A stretch of DNA of 64,000 nucleotides from Streptomyces sp. MMBL 11-1. GTDB taxonomy: Bacteria > Actinomycetota > Actinomycetes > Streptomycetales > Streptomycetaceae. Below the pieces are notes generated by a model. It saw only the letters and a program-made list of their open reading frames with translations. It was not told the DNA's origin and did not search any database. Shown here one piece after another: positions 25,163 through 33,166 of this stretch. The stretch covers positions 186,001 through 250,000 of the forward strand of contig NZ_CP117709.1 of assembly GCF_028622875.1 (NCBI RefSeq). The letters run 5' to 3'. Positions within the stretch are counted from its first letter, which is position 1. The number at the start of each line of letters is the position of its first letter. A program made the position numbers and the translations under genes.

Positions 25163-25672
25163 ATGACGTCACAACAGAACGCCGGGCGCGGCCGCCCGCC
25201 CCTGCCGCGCGGCTGGCGGCGGCGCCTCGCCCGCCTGCCCATAGCGTTCTACCGCGTGGGCCTCGGCCCGGTCTTCGGCCGGCGCCTGCTGCTCCTGCAC
25301 CACACCGGCCGCAACAGCGGCCTGGACCGACGGGTGGCCCTGGAGGTCGTCGCGTACGACCGCGGGGAGGGAACCTGGTTCCTGGCCTCCGGTTTCGGCC
25401 CCGAGGCCGCCTGGTACCGCAACCTGCTCGCCTCGCCGAAGACGACGATCCAGTTCGGCAACCACCACTACGCCGTCACCGCCCACTTCCTGAGCGCCGA
25501 CGAGGGCGGCGAGATCATGGCCCGCTACGCGCCCGCCCGCCCGCGCACGGCCCGTCGGCTGTGCGCCTTCATGGGCTTCGACGTCGACGGCAGCGCCGAC
25601 TCCTATCGGCGGGCCGGCCGCCGCATCCCCTTCGTGCGTCTCGAAGCGGCCCCCGGCCAGCGGGTGCGCTGA
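25163..25672 (+). CDS. Deazaflavin (F420)-dependent nitroreductase-family protein
   Basis: 169-aa split-barrel protein of the Ddn/DUF385 family, using coenzyme F420 for reductions. Landmarks: RLLLLHHTGRNSGLDRRVAL, WFLASGFGPEAAWYRNLLA and the following TIQFGNHHYAV. Start ATG 25163 has a consensus AGGAGG. A basic, Arg-rich N-terminus precedes the barrel. Divergent from and probably controlled by the MarR regulator across the 29-bp palindrome. Substrate unknown; enones and quinones are reduced by relatives. Confidence 0.9.
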   Translation: MTSQQNAGRGRPPLPRGWRRRLARLPIAFYRVGLGPVFGRRLLLLHHTGRNSGLDRRVALEVVAYDRGEGTWFLASGFGPEAAWYRNLLASPKTTIQFGNHHYAVTAHFLSADEGGEIMARYAPARPRTARRLCAFMGFDVDGSADSYRRAGRRIPFVRLEAAPGQRVR

Positions 25673-25759
25673 CCGTCCGCTCGCCCACGTCCTTACGGAC
25701 CCGTGACGTGTGCGCGCCGCGCCGGGCCGGTCGGCGCGCCGGGCCCTAGCGTGGCGGTC

Positions 25760-26857
25760 ATGCGCGTACTGGTCACCGGCGGAGCCGGGTTCATCGGGTC
25801 ACATGTCGTCGCCGCACTCGCCGCGGCCGGGCACGAGAGCGTGGTGCTGGACGCCCAGCTGCCCTCGGCCCACCCCGGCGGCACTCCCCCGGAGCCGCCG
25901 GGCGACCGGGTGATCGTGGGGGATGTCCGGGACCGGGGAGCGGTGGCGGACGCGCTGGCGGGGGTGGACGCCGTGTGCCACCAGGCGGCCATGGTCGGCC
26001 TCGGCAAGGACTTCGCGGACGCCCCGCTGTACGTGGGGTGCAACGACCTCGGTACGGCGGTGCTGCTGGCGGAGATGGCCGCGGCCGGGATCCGGGACCT
26101 GGTGCTGGCCGGGTCGATGGTGGTCTACGGCGAGGGCCGCTACGAGTGCCCCCGGCACGGCACGGTCCGTCCCGGGCCGCGCGCGGAGGCCGATCTCCGG
26201 GCGGGGAGGTTCGAGCCGCGCTGCCCGGACTGCGGGGCGGAACTGACGCCCGGCCTGGTGGCCGAGGACGCGCCCGTGGACCCGCGCAACGTGTACGCGT
26301 CGACCAAGCTGGCCCAGGAGCACCTGGCCGCCGCGTGGGCACGGGCGACGGGCGGCCGCGCGGTGTCCCTGCGCTACCACAACGTGTACGGGCCGGGGAT
26401 GCCGCGCGACACCCCGTACGCCGGTGTCGCCTCGTTCTTCCGCTCGGCCCTGGCGCGCGGTGAGGCCCCCCGGGTGTACGAGGACGGGGGCCAGCGGCGC
26501 GACTTCGTCCACGTCCGTGATGTGGCGGCGGCGAACACGGTGGCCCTGGAGGCGGTGCGGCAGCGGCGGCCCGGGTCCTTCGCCGCGTACAACACCGGCA
26601 GCGGCGAGCCGCACACCATCGGGGAGATGGCCGCCGCGCTGGCCGGCGCGCACGGCGGGCCGGACCCGGTGGTCACCGGGGAGTACCGCCTCGGGGACGT
26701 ACGCCATGTCACGGCGGACTCGCGGGCGCTGCGCGAGGAGCTGGGCTGGCGGCCCCGGGTCCCGTTCGCCGGAGGGATGCGGGACTTCGCGGTGGCCCCC
26801 CTGCGCGGTTCGGGGAGCCGCCGGGCGGCGGACGCCGTCACGCTGTCGGGAGCGTGA
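25760..26857 (+). CDS. NAD-dependent epimerase/dehydratase with zinc-ribbon insert
   Basis: 365-aa extended SDR, related to UDP-glucose 4-epimerases. Rossmann motif GGAGFIG (residues 7-13), catalytic YASTK, and RYHNVYGP and RDFVHVRDVA downstream. Between the NAD-binding strands and the catalytic Tyr there is an insertion with ECPRHG and then RCPDCGAEL, about 30 residues apart. This four-ligand set looks like a zinc ribbon. Start ATG 25760 chosen at the glycine-rich strand. Its 3' end overlaps the convergent histidine kinase by 20 bp. Probably makes a nucleotide-sugar for the downstream glycosyltransferases, but that link is inference. Confidence 0.9.
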   Translation: MRVLVTGGAGFIGSHVVAALAAAGHESVVLDAQLPSAHPGGTPPEPPGDRVIVGDVRDRGAVADALAGVDAVCHQAAMVGLGKDFADAPLYVGCNDLGTAVLLAEMAAAGIRDLVLAGSMVVYGEGRYECPRHGTVRPGPRAEADLRAGRFEPRCPDCGAELTPGLVAEDAPVDPRNVYASTKLAQEHLAAAWARATGGRAVSLRYHNVYGPGMPRDTPYAGVASFFRSALARGEAPRVYEDGGQRRDFVHVRDVAAANTVALEAVRQRRPGSFAAYNTGSGEPHTIGEMAAALAGAHGGPDPVVTGEYRLGDVRHVTADSRALREELGWRPRVPFAGGMRDFAVAPLRGSGSRRAADAVTLSGA

Positions 26858-27944
26858 CCGAGAAGCAGCAGCCGCCCTGTACGTTGCGCACCTCGGCGCG
26901 CCCGGCGTGCGCCTCGACGATGCCGCGCACGATGGCGAGCCCGAGGCCCGCCCCGGCCGGCGGGGTGCGGGCGTGGGTGCCGCGCCAGCCGGTGTCGAAG
27001 ACCCGGGGCAGGTCCTCCTCCGGGATGCCGCCGCAGCCGTCGGTCACCGACAGCACGACGCCGCCGTCCGAGCGGTGCGCCGCGACGGCCACGGTGCCGT
27101 CGGGCGGGGTGCGGCGGATGGCGTTGATCAGGAGGTTGCCCAGGACCCGGCTCATCTCCTTGCCGTCGACCTCCACCGGCACCTCGTCGATCCGGTCGCC
27201 GATCAGCCGCACCCCGTGCTCCCGGGCCAGCGGATCGACCCCGGCCAGCGCGTCGCCGACCAGGTCGTAGAGAGAGATCCGGGCTCGTGTCAGGGCGAGC
27301 GAACCGGCCTGGATGCGGGAGAGTTCGAAGAGGTCGCCGACCATGGCGTTCATCCGCTCGACCTCGGTCCTTATCTGCCGGAGATAACGTCCGGAGTCGG
27401 CGGCCATGCCGTCCTCCAGCGCCTCGGCCATCGCGCGCAGCCCGGCGAGCGGGGTCCGCAGGTCGTGCGAGATCCACGCGACGAGTTCGCGCCGCGAGGT
27501 CTCCAGGGCGCGTTCCCGTTCCCTGGAGCTGTCCAGTTTGGCGCTGGTGGCGGCGAGTTCGCGGGCGAGCGCGGCCAGCTCGGCGGTGGGCTGCCCGGCG
27601 GGCGCGGCGAAGGTGCCGCCGTCGCCGAACGACCGGGTGGCGAGGGTCAGTTCACGGCTCCGGGCGGCCACCCAGCGGCCCAGCACGACGGCGGTGGCCA
27701 GGGAGACCAGGGCGGCCATGGCGACGACGGTCGTGACGACGTAGAGATCGTGGGACGAGAGGAACATCGCCCAGGCGACCGACAGCGTCCCGGCGAGCAT
27801 CGCCGTGACCGCGACCCCGGCGACGACGCTCAGCGAGATCACCAGCGAACGGTGCCGCAGCAGGCGCAGGACGCCGGCGCCGAGGAGCCCGGCGGCCGCC
27901 GCACCCAGAAAGGCGAAGAGCGCGATGAGCAGGACGTCTTTCAC
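26838..27944 (-). CDS. Sensor histidine kinase
   Basis: 368-aa membrane kinase. Three N-terminal transmembrane segments (about 4-27, 33-60, 68-90) with almost no extracellular loop, then a HAMP-like linker, a HisKA helix with SHDLRTPLAG (His160), and HATPase motifs NLLINAIRR (N box), DGCGGIP (G1) and GAGLGLAIV (G2). The lack of a sensing domain suggests membrane-embedded or envelope-stress sensing. GTG start overlaps the response-regulator stop (GTGA), so the pair is translated together. Confidence 0.92.
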   Translation of the reverse strand: MKDVLLIALFAFLGAAAAGLLGAGVLRLLRHRSLVISLSVVAGVAVTAMLAGTLSVAWAMFLSSHDLYVVTTVVAMAALVSLATAVVLGRWVAARSRELTLATRSFGDGGTFAAPAGQPTAELAALARELAATSAKLDSSRERERALETSRRELVAWISHDLRTPLAGLRAMAEALEDGMAADSGRYLRQIRTEVERMNAMVGDLFELSRIQAGSLALTRARISLYDLVGDALAGVDPLAREHGVRLIGDRIDEVPVEVDGKEMSRVLGNLLINAIRRTPPDGTVAVAAHRSDGGVVLSVTDGCGGIPEEDLPRVFDTGWRGTHARTPPAGAGLGLAIVRGIVEAHAGRAEVRNVQGGCCFSVTLPTA

Positions 27945-28873
27945 CGCGACCGGTCCTCGGCCGGCGGCACGACGCGCACGGTGGCCGGGCCGGCGTCCGT
28001 ACCGGCCCGGTCCGCTCCCGTACCGGCCGGGCCGGCACCCGTACGGCCCGGATGCGCTCCCGGGCCCTGCGGGTCCGTCCCGCCGCGAGGGTCCTCGGTT
28101 GCGGCCCGGCCGGCGTCCGCCCGTACGTCCGGGCCCTCCTCGTCCAGGTCCAGGCGGTACCCCACGCCCCACACGGTGCGGATCAGCCGGGGGCGGGCCG
28201 GATCCGTCTCGACCTTGCCGCGCAGTCTGCGGATGTGGACGGTGACCGTCGAGAGGTCGCCGAAGTCCCATCCCCAGACCTCCCGCATCAGCTCCTCCCG
28301 CCCGAACGCCTTCCCGGGGTGCCGCAGGAGAAAGGCGAGCAGGTCGAACTCCCGGAGCGTCAGGGCCAGTCCGCGCCCGTCGCGGGAGGCCTGCCGGGCC
28401 GCCGGGTCAAGGATCAGACCGCCGCCGGACAGCGGGCCGGCCCCGTCCGCCGGTACGGTGGCCCGGGCGCGGCGCAGCACGGAGTCGACCCGCAGGACCA
28501 GCTCGCGGGGGCTGAACGGCTTGGTGACGTAGTCGTCGGCGCCGGTCTCCAGTCCGAGGACGCGGTCCTCCTCGTCGCCGCGGGCGGTGAGCATGATGAC
28601 GGGGACGGGTCCGTGTTCACGCATCCGGCGGCAGACCTCGAACCCGTCCATGGCGGGCAGCATCAGATCCAGGACGACGAGGTCGGGCCGGTGTGCCGCG
28701 AACCGCGCCAGCGCGGCGGGGCCGTCGCCGGCCTGCTCGACGGTGTAACCGGCGCGGTGCAGATAGCCGACGACGACCTCGGCGACGGTCGGGTCGTCGT
28801 CCACGACGAGGACCCGGCCGCGTGCCCCCTGCGGGAGGGGGGCCGGCTGCCGGACGGGCGGGGTGTTCTCCAT
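27941..28873 (-). CDS. OmpR/PhoB-family response regulator
   Basis: 310-aa regulator. Receiver domain residues ~20-135 with acidic pair VVDDDPT, phospho-acceptor Asp69 (VVLDLMLP) and YVTKPFSP. The winged-helix DNA-binding domain ends with VTVHIRRLRGKVE and RTVWGVGYRLD. An unusual ~60-residue Gly/Ala/Pro/Asp-rich tail follows the normal C-terminus, with repeats of GTG/AG type. Start ATG 28873 has GGAGG 5 nt upstream. Cognate of the kinase encoded next. Divergent from the glycosyltransferase operon starting at 28990. Confidence 0.93.
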   Translation of the reverse strand: MENTPPVRQPAPLPQGARGRVLVVDDDPTVAEVVVGYLHRAGYTVEQAGDGPAALARFAAHRPDLVVLDLMLPAMDGFEVCRRMREHGPVPVIMLTARGDEEDRVLGLETGADDYVTKPFSPRELVLRVDSVLRRARATVPADGAGPLSGGGLILDPAARQASRDGRGLALTLREFDLLAFLLRHPGKAFGREELMREVWGWDFGDLSTVTVHIRRLRGKVETDPARPRLIRTVWGVGYRLDLDEEGPDVRADAGRAATEDPRGGTDPQGPGAHPGRTGAGPAGTGADRAGTDAGPATVRVVPPAEDRSR

Positions 28874-28989
28874 GGCCTCCACTGTGGCACCCCCGCCCCG
28901 GGACTCCGGGAGCCCGAGCGCCCCCATCCGGCCGATGTCCATGTTTCGTAAGAACCTGATGACCTAAATGCCGGAGTTGTCTCCGTAGG

Positions 28990-29760
28990 GTGATGCGGGT
29001 GACCGATTCTTCTGCCGCTCTTCCGTTCCCGCCCGCCCCGCACACCGGCCTCCCCCGGGCCGACATCGTTCTGCCCTGCCTCGACGAGGTTGCCGCGCTG
29101 CCCTGGGTACTCGATCGCGTCCCCGACGGCTGGCGCGCGATCGTGGTCGACAACGGCTCGACCGACGGTTCGGCCGAGCTCGCCCGGTCCCTCGGCGCGC
29201 ACGTCGTCACGGAGGAACGGCGCGGGTTCGGCGCCGCCTGCCACGCCGGACTGCTCGCCGCCGAAGCCGAGTTCGTCTGCTTCTGCGACTGCGACGGCTC
29301 GCTGGACCCCGCTCTGCTGACCGGCTTCGTGCGCCGGATCGCGGACGGCGAGTGCGATCTGCTGCTCGGCCGCCGCCGCCCCGAGGGCCGGGGCGCCTGG
29401 CCGCCGCACGCGCGCGCCGGCAATCTGGCACTGGCCCGGATGCTGCGCCGCCGCACCGGCCTGCGCCTGCACGACCTGGGCCCGCTGCGGGCGGCCCGCC
29501 GGAGCGATCTGCTCGCCCTGGACCTCACCGACCGGCGCAGCGGCTATCCGCTCCAGATGGTGGTCCGGGCCTCGGACGCCGGGCTGCGGGTCGCCGAGAG
29601 CGATGTCCCCTACCGGCCGCGCACCGGGAAGTCGAAGGTGACGGGCACCTGGCGCGGGACCTGGCAGGCGGTACGCGACATGCGGGGCGTGCTGCGGGAA
29701 CCACCGGCGGACCGCACGTCCGGCCGGATCGCGCGCGCGGGGACGGGGGCCGTCCGATGA
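28990..29760 (+). CDS. Family 2 glycosyltransferase
   Basis: 256-aa GT-A enzyme. Motifs: [60 protein letters not shown] (DxD-like) and a late SGYPLQMVVRASDAGLRVAE with YRPRTGKSKVTGT, as in dolichol-phosphate mannosyltransferase-like proteins. No membrane anchor. Start GTG 28990, ATG 28993 or GTG 28999. It overlaps the next gene by ATGA; the three genes to 31333 form one tightly coupled operon. Confidence 0.9.
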   Translation: MMRVTDSSAALPFPPAPHTGLPRADIVLPCLDEVAALPWVLDRVPDGWRAIVVDNGSTDGSAELARSLGAHVVTEERRGFGAACHAGLLAAEAEFVCFCDCDGSLDPALLTGFVRRIADGECDLLLGRRRPEGRGAWPPHARAGNLALARMLRRRTGLRLHDLGPLRAARRSDLLALDLTDRRSGYPLQMVVRASDAGLRVAESDVPYRPRTGKSKVTGTWRGTWQAVRDMRGVLREPPADRTSGRIARAGTGAVR

Positions 29761-30464
29761 GCGCGTACGAGGGCGGGGGCCGCTGGACGGGCGCGTCCGG
29801 GGGCGGGGACCGCCGGGCGGGCGCGTGCGGGCCCACGGAGCTGCTGGTCATCGCGAAGGAACCGGTGGCGGGGCGGGTCAAGACCCGGCTCTGCCCGCCC
29901 TTCTCCCCCGCCGAGGCCGCCGAACTCGCCGCCGCGTCCCTCGCGGACACCCTGGACGCCGTGCTCGCCCTCCCCGCCCGGCGACACGTCCTGGTACTCG
30001 ACGGGCGGCCCGGCCCCTGGGTTCCCCCGGGCTTCGACGTGGTGCCGCAGAGCGCGGGCGGTCTCGACGAACGTCTCGCCGCGGCCTTCGGCGGGTGTAC
30101 GGGGCCGGCCCTCCTGGTCGGCATGGACACCCCGCAGATCACGGCCGCGCTGCTCGCCCCCGCTCTCGCCCCGGGCGCCTGGGACGGTGTCGGGGCCTGG
30201 TTCGGTCCGGCGGAGGACGGCGGCTTCTGGGCCCTGGGCCTGGCGGATCCCGATCCGGCCCTGCTGCGCGGGGTCCCGATGTCCGTCCCGGAGACGGGTG
30301 CGGTGCAGCGGCGCAGGCTGGTGGGGGCAGGGCTCGCCGTGCGGGATCTGCCGGTACTGGTCGACGTGGACACCGCCGCCGACGCCCACCGGGTCGCGTC
30401 GGCAGCGCCGGGCGGCCGGTTCGCCGCGGCGCTCGGCCGGCTGACCGGGGCGGGGGTGCGATGA
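29757..30464 (+). CDS. DUF2064 (TIGR04282-type) glycosyltransferase-like protein
   Basis: 235-aa protein with a nucleotide-sugar-transferase-like Rossmann fold. Hallmarks: ELLVIAKEPVAGRVKTRLCP, SLADTLDAV, LVGMDTPQITAALL and a GPAEDGGFWALGL loop, then VDVDTAADAHRV at the end. From memory, this family is commonly coupled to a GT2 gene, as here (ATGA overlap with both neighbours). Biochemical activity not established. The first ~25 residues are Gly-rich and variable. Confidence 0.9.
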   Translation: MSAYEGGGRWTGASGGGDRRAGACGPTELLVIAKEPVAGRVKTRLCPPFSPAEAAELAAASLADTLDAVLALPARRHVLVLDGRPGPWVPPGFDVVPQSAGGLDERLAAAFGGCTGPALLVGMDTPQITAALLAPALAPGAWDGVGAWFGPAEDGGFWALGLADPDPALLRGVPMSVPETGAVQRRRLVGAGLAVRDLPVLVDVDTAADAHRVASAAPGGRFAAALGRLTGAGVR

Positions 30465-31333
30465 GTACGACGGTGCCCTCGTCCGGGCTCGCCGCCCCGG
30501 CCCCGGCCGACCGCGTCGAGGCCCCGGACACCCGCGAAGCGGCCGTCGGCTCCGCGGACGCCACCGGCGCCGCGCCGATCCGCACCGCGCCGTGGGAGGC
30601 CGACCCGTACGCCAACGCCCTGCGTACCGGCCGCGGGCCGCTCTTCCTCCGCCGCAGCGACGGCTGGCTGCTCCCCCTGGACGTGGAACGCTGGTGCTCC
30701 GACGCGGGCTCCGCCGACCTGTCCGCGCTGCACCGGTGCGAGGGGCCGGTGCTGGACATCGGCTGCGGGCCGGGGCGGCTGGTGGCGGAGCTGTCCTCGC
30801 TCGGACACCGGGCGCTGGGCATCGACGTCAGCGAGGCGGCGGTGGCCCGTACCCGCGGGCTGGGCGGCGCGGCTCTGCTCCGCAGCGTGTTCGACCCGCT
30901 GCCCGGGGAGGGCCGTTGGGGCACTCTCCTGCTCCTCGACGGCAACATCGGCATCGGTGGTGATCCGGCCGCGCTGCTGGGCCGGGCGGCCGATCTCCTC
31001 GGCGCCGGCGGGCTGCTGATCGCCGAGACCGCCCCCGTCGACGTCGACGAAAGGGTCCGGGTCCGTCTCGACGACGGCCGGAACGGCCCGGGCGGGAGGG
31101 CCGCCCCCGCCGCACGCGACGCCGAGCCGTTCCCCTGGGCGCGGATCGGGACGCCGGCCCTGCTGCGGCACGCCCGCGCGGGCGGCTGGCGTACGGCCGA
31201 TCAATGGGGTGCGGAGGGGCGGACCTTCGTCTCGCTGCGCCGGCCCGCACGGGAGCGGAGCGCCCGGACCAGCAGCCAGAGCGCGGACAGCGCGAACAGC
31301 ACGCCGGTGATCAGCAGCCAGTTGCCGAAGTAG
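30461..31333 (+). CDS. SAM-dependent methyltransferase
   Basis: 290-aa class I methyltransferase. Motif I VLDIGCGPGRLVAEL, then ALGIDVSEAAVART (acidic residue binding ribose), LLLLDGNIGIGGDP and GGLLIAETAP. The first ~50 residues are low complexity. Third gene of the GT2-DUF2064-methyltransferase operon (ATGA overlap). The fold seems complete near TFVSLRRP, but the frame continues 30 codons, overlapping the convergent membrane-protein gene by 133 bp. Substrate unknown. Confidence 0.88.
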   Translation: MSTTVPSSGLAAPAPADRVEAPDTREAAVGSADATGAAPIRTAPWEADPYANALRTGRGPLFLRRSDGWLLPLDVERWCSDAGSADLSALHRCEGPVLDIGCGPGRLVAELSSLGHRALGIDVSEAAVARTRGLGGAALLRSVFDPLPGEGRWGTLLLLDGNIGIGGDPAALLGRAADLLGAGGLLIAETAPVDVDERVRVRLDDGRNGPGGRAAPAARDAEPFPWARIGTPALLRHARAGGWRTADQWGAEGRTFVSLRRPARERSARTSSQSADSANSTPVISSQLPK

Positions 31334-31719
31334 ACGTCCGGGGAGGTGCCGGCGGCGGCCTCGTACCGCCGTTCGGTCCGCCGGGCGATCAGCGGGAACC
31401 AGATCAGCAGGAGCAGCCCGGAGAGCAACGCCGGCACCCGGACGAAGTTCACCAGGGCCGTCCGGGGGCCGAGCGCGGCGCGCAGCGCCCGGTCGGCCCC
31501 CGCGTACACCGGCAGCAGCACCAGGTCGTGCAGGAGCGCCGACCCGGCGAGCCAGAGCAGCACGCCGACGGTGTCACCGTCCAGCAGCCGTACGCCCGCG
31601 TAGCCGGCCAGGCAGAACGTGACGGCGAGCAGCAGCAGGTGCAGCGGGCCCTCCCCGTACGCGCGGCGCGGCGAGAACCGCGAGCGGCGGGGTGCGGGCG
31701 GTACGGCTCGGGTGGACAT
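31201..31719 (-). CDS. Small integral membrane protein
   Basis: 172-aa protein with about four hydrophobic helices (LHLLLLAVTFCLAGYAGV; VGVLLWLAGSALLHDLVLLP; LSGLLLLIWFPLIA; WLLITGVLFALSALWLLV). It starts one base into the stop codon of the upstream oxidoreductase (TGATG), so is translated from the same message and is probably an accessory to it. No family recognised. Its 3' end lies inside the convergent methyltransferase gene. Confidence 0.82.
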   Translation of the reverse strand: MSTRAVPPAPRRSRFSPRRAYGEGPLHLLLLAVTFCLAGYAGVRLLDGDTVGVLLWLAGSALLHDLVLLPVYAGADRALRAALGPRTALVNFVRVPALLSGLLLLIWFPLIARRTERRYEAAAGTSPDVYFGNWLLITGVLFALSALWLLVRALRSRAGRRSETKVRPSAPH

Positions 31720-32990
31720 CACAGCTCTCCGAACGTCAGGGTCTCGACCCACTTGGTGTTCAGCACCCCGGGCGCGGCGGGGACGATGACGCGGGCCGGG
31801 TAGCCGTGGTCGGGCGACAACGGTGCGCCGTTCACCTCCAGCGCCAGCAGCGAGCGGCCGTCGCGGACCTGGTTGTCGCGCAGCGCGGCCTTGCGGAACG
31901 AGCCGCTGCGCTGGAGCGACTCGACGAACACGCCCGGCGGCCGGTCCGGGTATCCGGCGAGCGCCGCCAGATCCGAGAGCCGTACCCCGCGCCACCGCTG
32001 GTCCGAGGTCGACCAGCCCTCCACGCAGGCGATCGGGAGCGCGGCGCTGTGCTGTTCCATGGCCAGCAGCTCGGCCCGGGAGAAGCGGAACTCCCCGGCC
32101 GGCCCCCGTACCGTCAGCCGCCAGCGCTCACCGGTGTCGTCCGGTGTGACCCGTACGGCGGCGGCGGTCTTGTTGATCTGGAAGGCGTTCGGCCCCGGCC
32201 CCGGGTCGGTGCCGCCGCGCGGGGTGAGCAGCGCGATGCGGCGCAGCGGCCCGTCGAAGCTGCGGCCGGCCGAGGTGACCAGCAGAAGGAGCGACCCGGC
32301 CCCCACGAGGGCCAGCGCACCGCGCCGGGACAGGGTGGCGGGCAGCGGGTCGGGGGCGGCGAGGGTGTCCGGTCCGCCGCGCGGGACGCCGTTGCGCAAC
32401 ACCCGTACGGCCGCGGGCGCCTTGAGCGCCACATGGGTGACGAACCCGGCGAGGAAGACCCAGGCCCCGTAGAAGTGCAGGGTGTAGAAGGACCCGGGGA
32501 AGAGGTAGTCCAGCTGGATGTTGAGCAGCCCGGTGAGGAACTCGAACAGCGCTCCGCCCACGAGCAGCAGGAGCGAGATCCGCTCCAGGGCGTGGCCCAC
32601 GGAACGGGCGGGCGGCAGCGCGAAGAGCCGGGGGATCACCGACCAGAGTTTGGCGAGCAGGACGGGCACGAGCACGATGCCGACGGTGACGTGCAGCCCC
32701 TGGGTCAGCCGGTAGAGCCAGTGCGGGCCGGTCGGCCAGGAGAACAGGTAGAAGCCGAGCCACCCCTTGCCGGGGGTCTTGTCGTTGACCCGGTTCAGGT
32801 CCGGGTTGTAGGCGGCGTACGAGAGCAGACCGGTGACGAACAGCAGCGTGAGTCCGGCGAGCAGGATGACGCCGAGCACGGCGGTGAAGCGCGCTCCGCG
32901 CACGGGGCTGCGCCAGAAGGCCGGGTCGGCGGGCGTGCGCGGGACGCGGAGGGAGCCGGGGAGGGAGCGGATGCGGCGACGTTCGGGCAT
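31719..32990 (-). CDS. Cytochrome b-like domain fused to sulfite-oxidase-type molybdopterin oxidoreductase
   Basis: 423-aa membrane protein. Residues ~30-235 hold four to five helices with several His (GPHWLYRLTQGLHVTVGIVL and FYTLHFYGAWVFLAGFVTHV), consistent with a di-heme cytochrome b. A further hydrophobic segment (ALALVGAGSLLLLVTSAG) leads to a C-terminal molybdopterin domain. That domain has the conserved Cys ligand in PIACVEGWS (Cys322), SDQRWRGVRLSDLAALAG, a FVESLQ strand and WVETLTF at the end. This resembles a MsrP/YedY-type pair collapsed into one chain, feeding electrons from the membrane to an external Mo centre. Substrate unknown. Start ATG 32990; the frame extends upstream without support. 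Confidence 0.88.
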   Translation of the reverse strand: MPERRRIRSLPGSLRVPRTPADPAFWRSPVRGARFTAVLGVILLAGLTLLFVTGLLSYAAYNPDLNRVNDKTPGKGWLGFYLFSWPTGPHWLYRLTQGLHVTVGIVLVPVLLAKLWSVIPRLFALPPARSVGHALERISLLLLVGGALFEFLTGLLNIQLDYLFPGSFYTLHFYGAWVFLAGFVTHVALKAPAAVRVLRNGVPRGGPDTLAAPDPLPATLSRRGALALVGAGSLLLLVTSAGRSFDGPLRRIALLTPRGGTDPGPGPNAFQINKTAAAVRVTPDDTGERWRLTVRGPAGEFRFSRAELLAMEQHSAALPIACVEGWSTSDQRWRGVRLSDLAALAGYPDRPPGVFVESLQRSGSFRKAALRDNQVRDGRSLLALEVNGAPLSPDHGYPARVIVPAAPGVLNTKWVETLTFGEL

Positions 32991-33166
32991 GAGGCCGACG
33001 CTAAGCGGGGAACGGCGCCGGCGGGCGGACGCGACTCCTGACGAAACTCTGACGTCGCGGTCGGGCCGGGGGACGGGCATCGCCGCCGGGAGAGCGAATC
33101 TGACGGTTCGGTGACGCGGCCCTGCCGTACCGCCCGATCGCCGCCCGGTGTGCATAGCGTGCCAGC

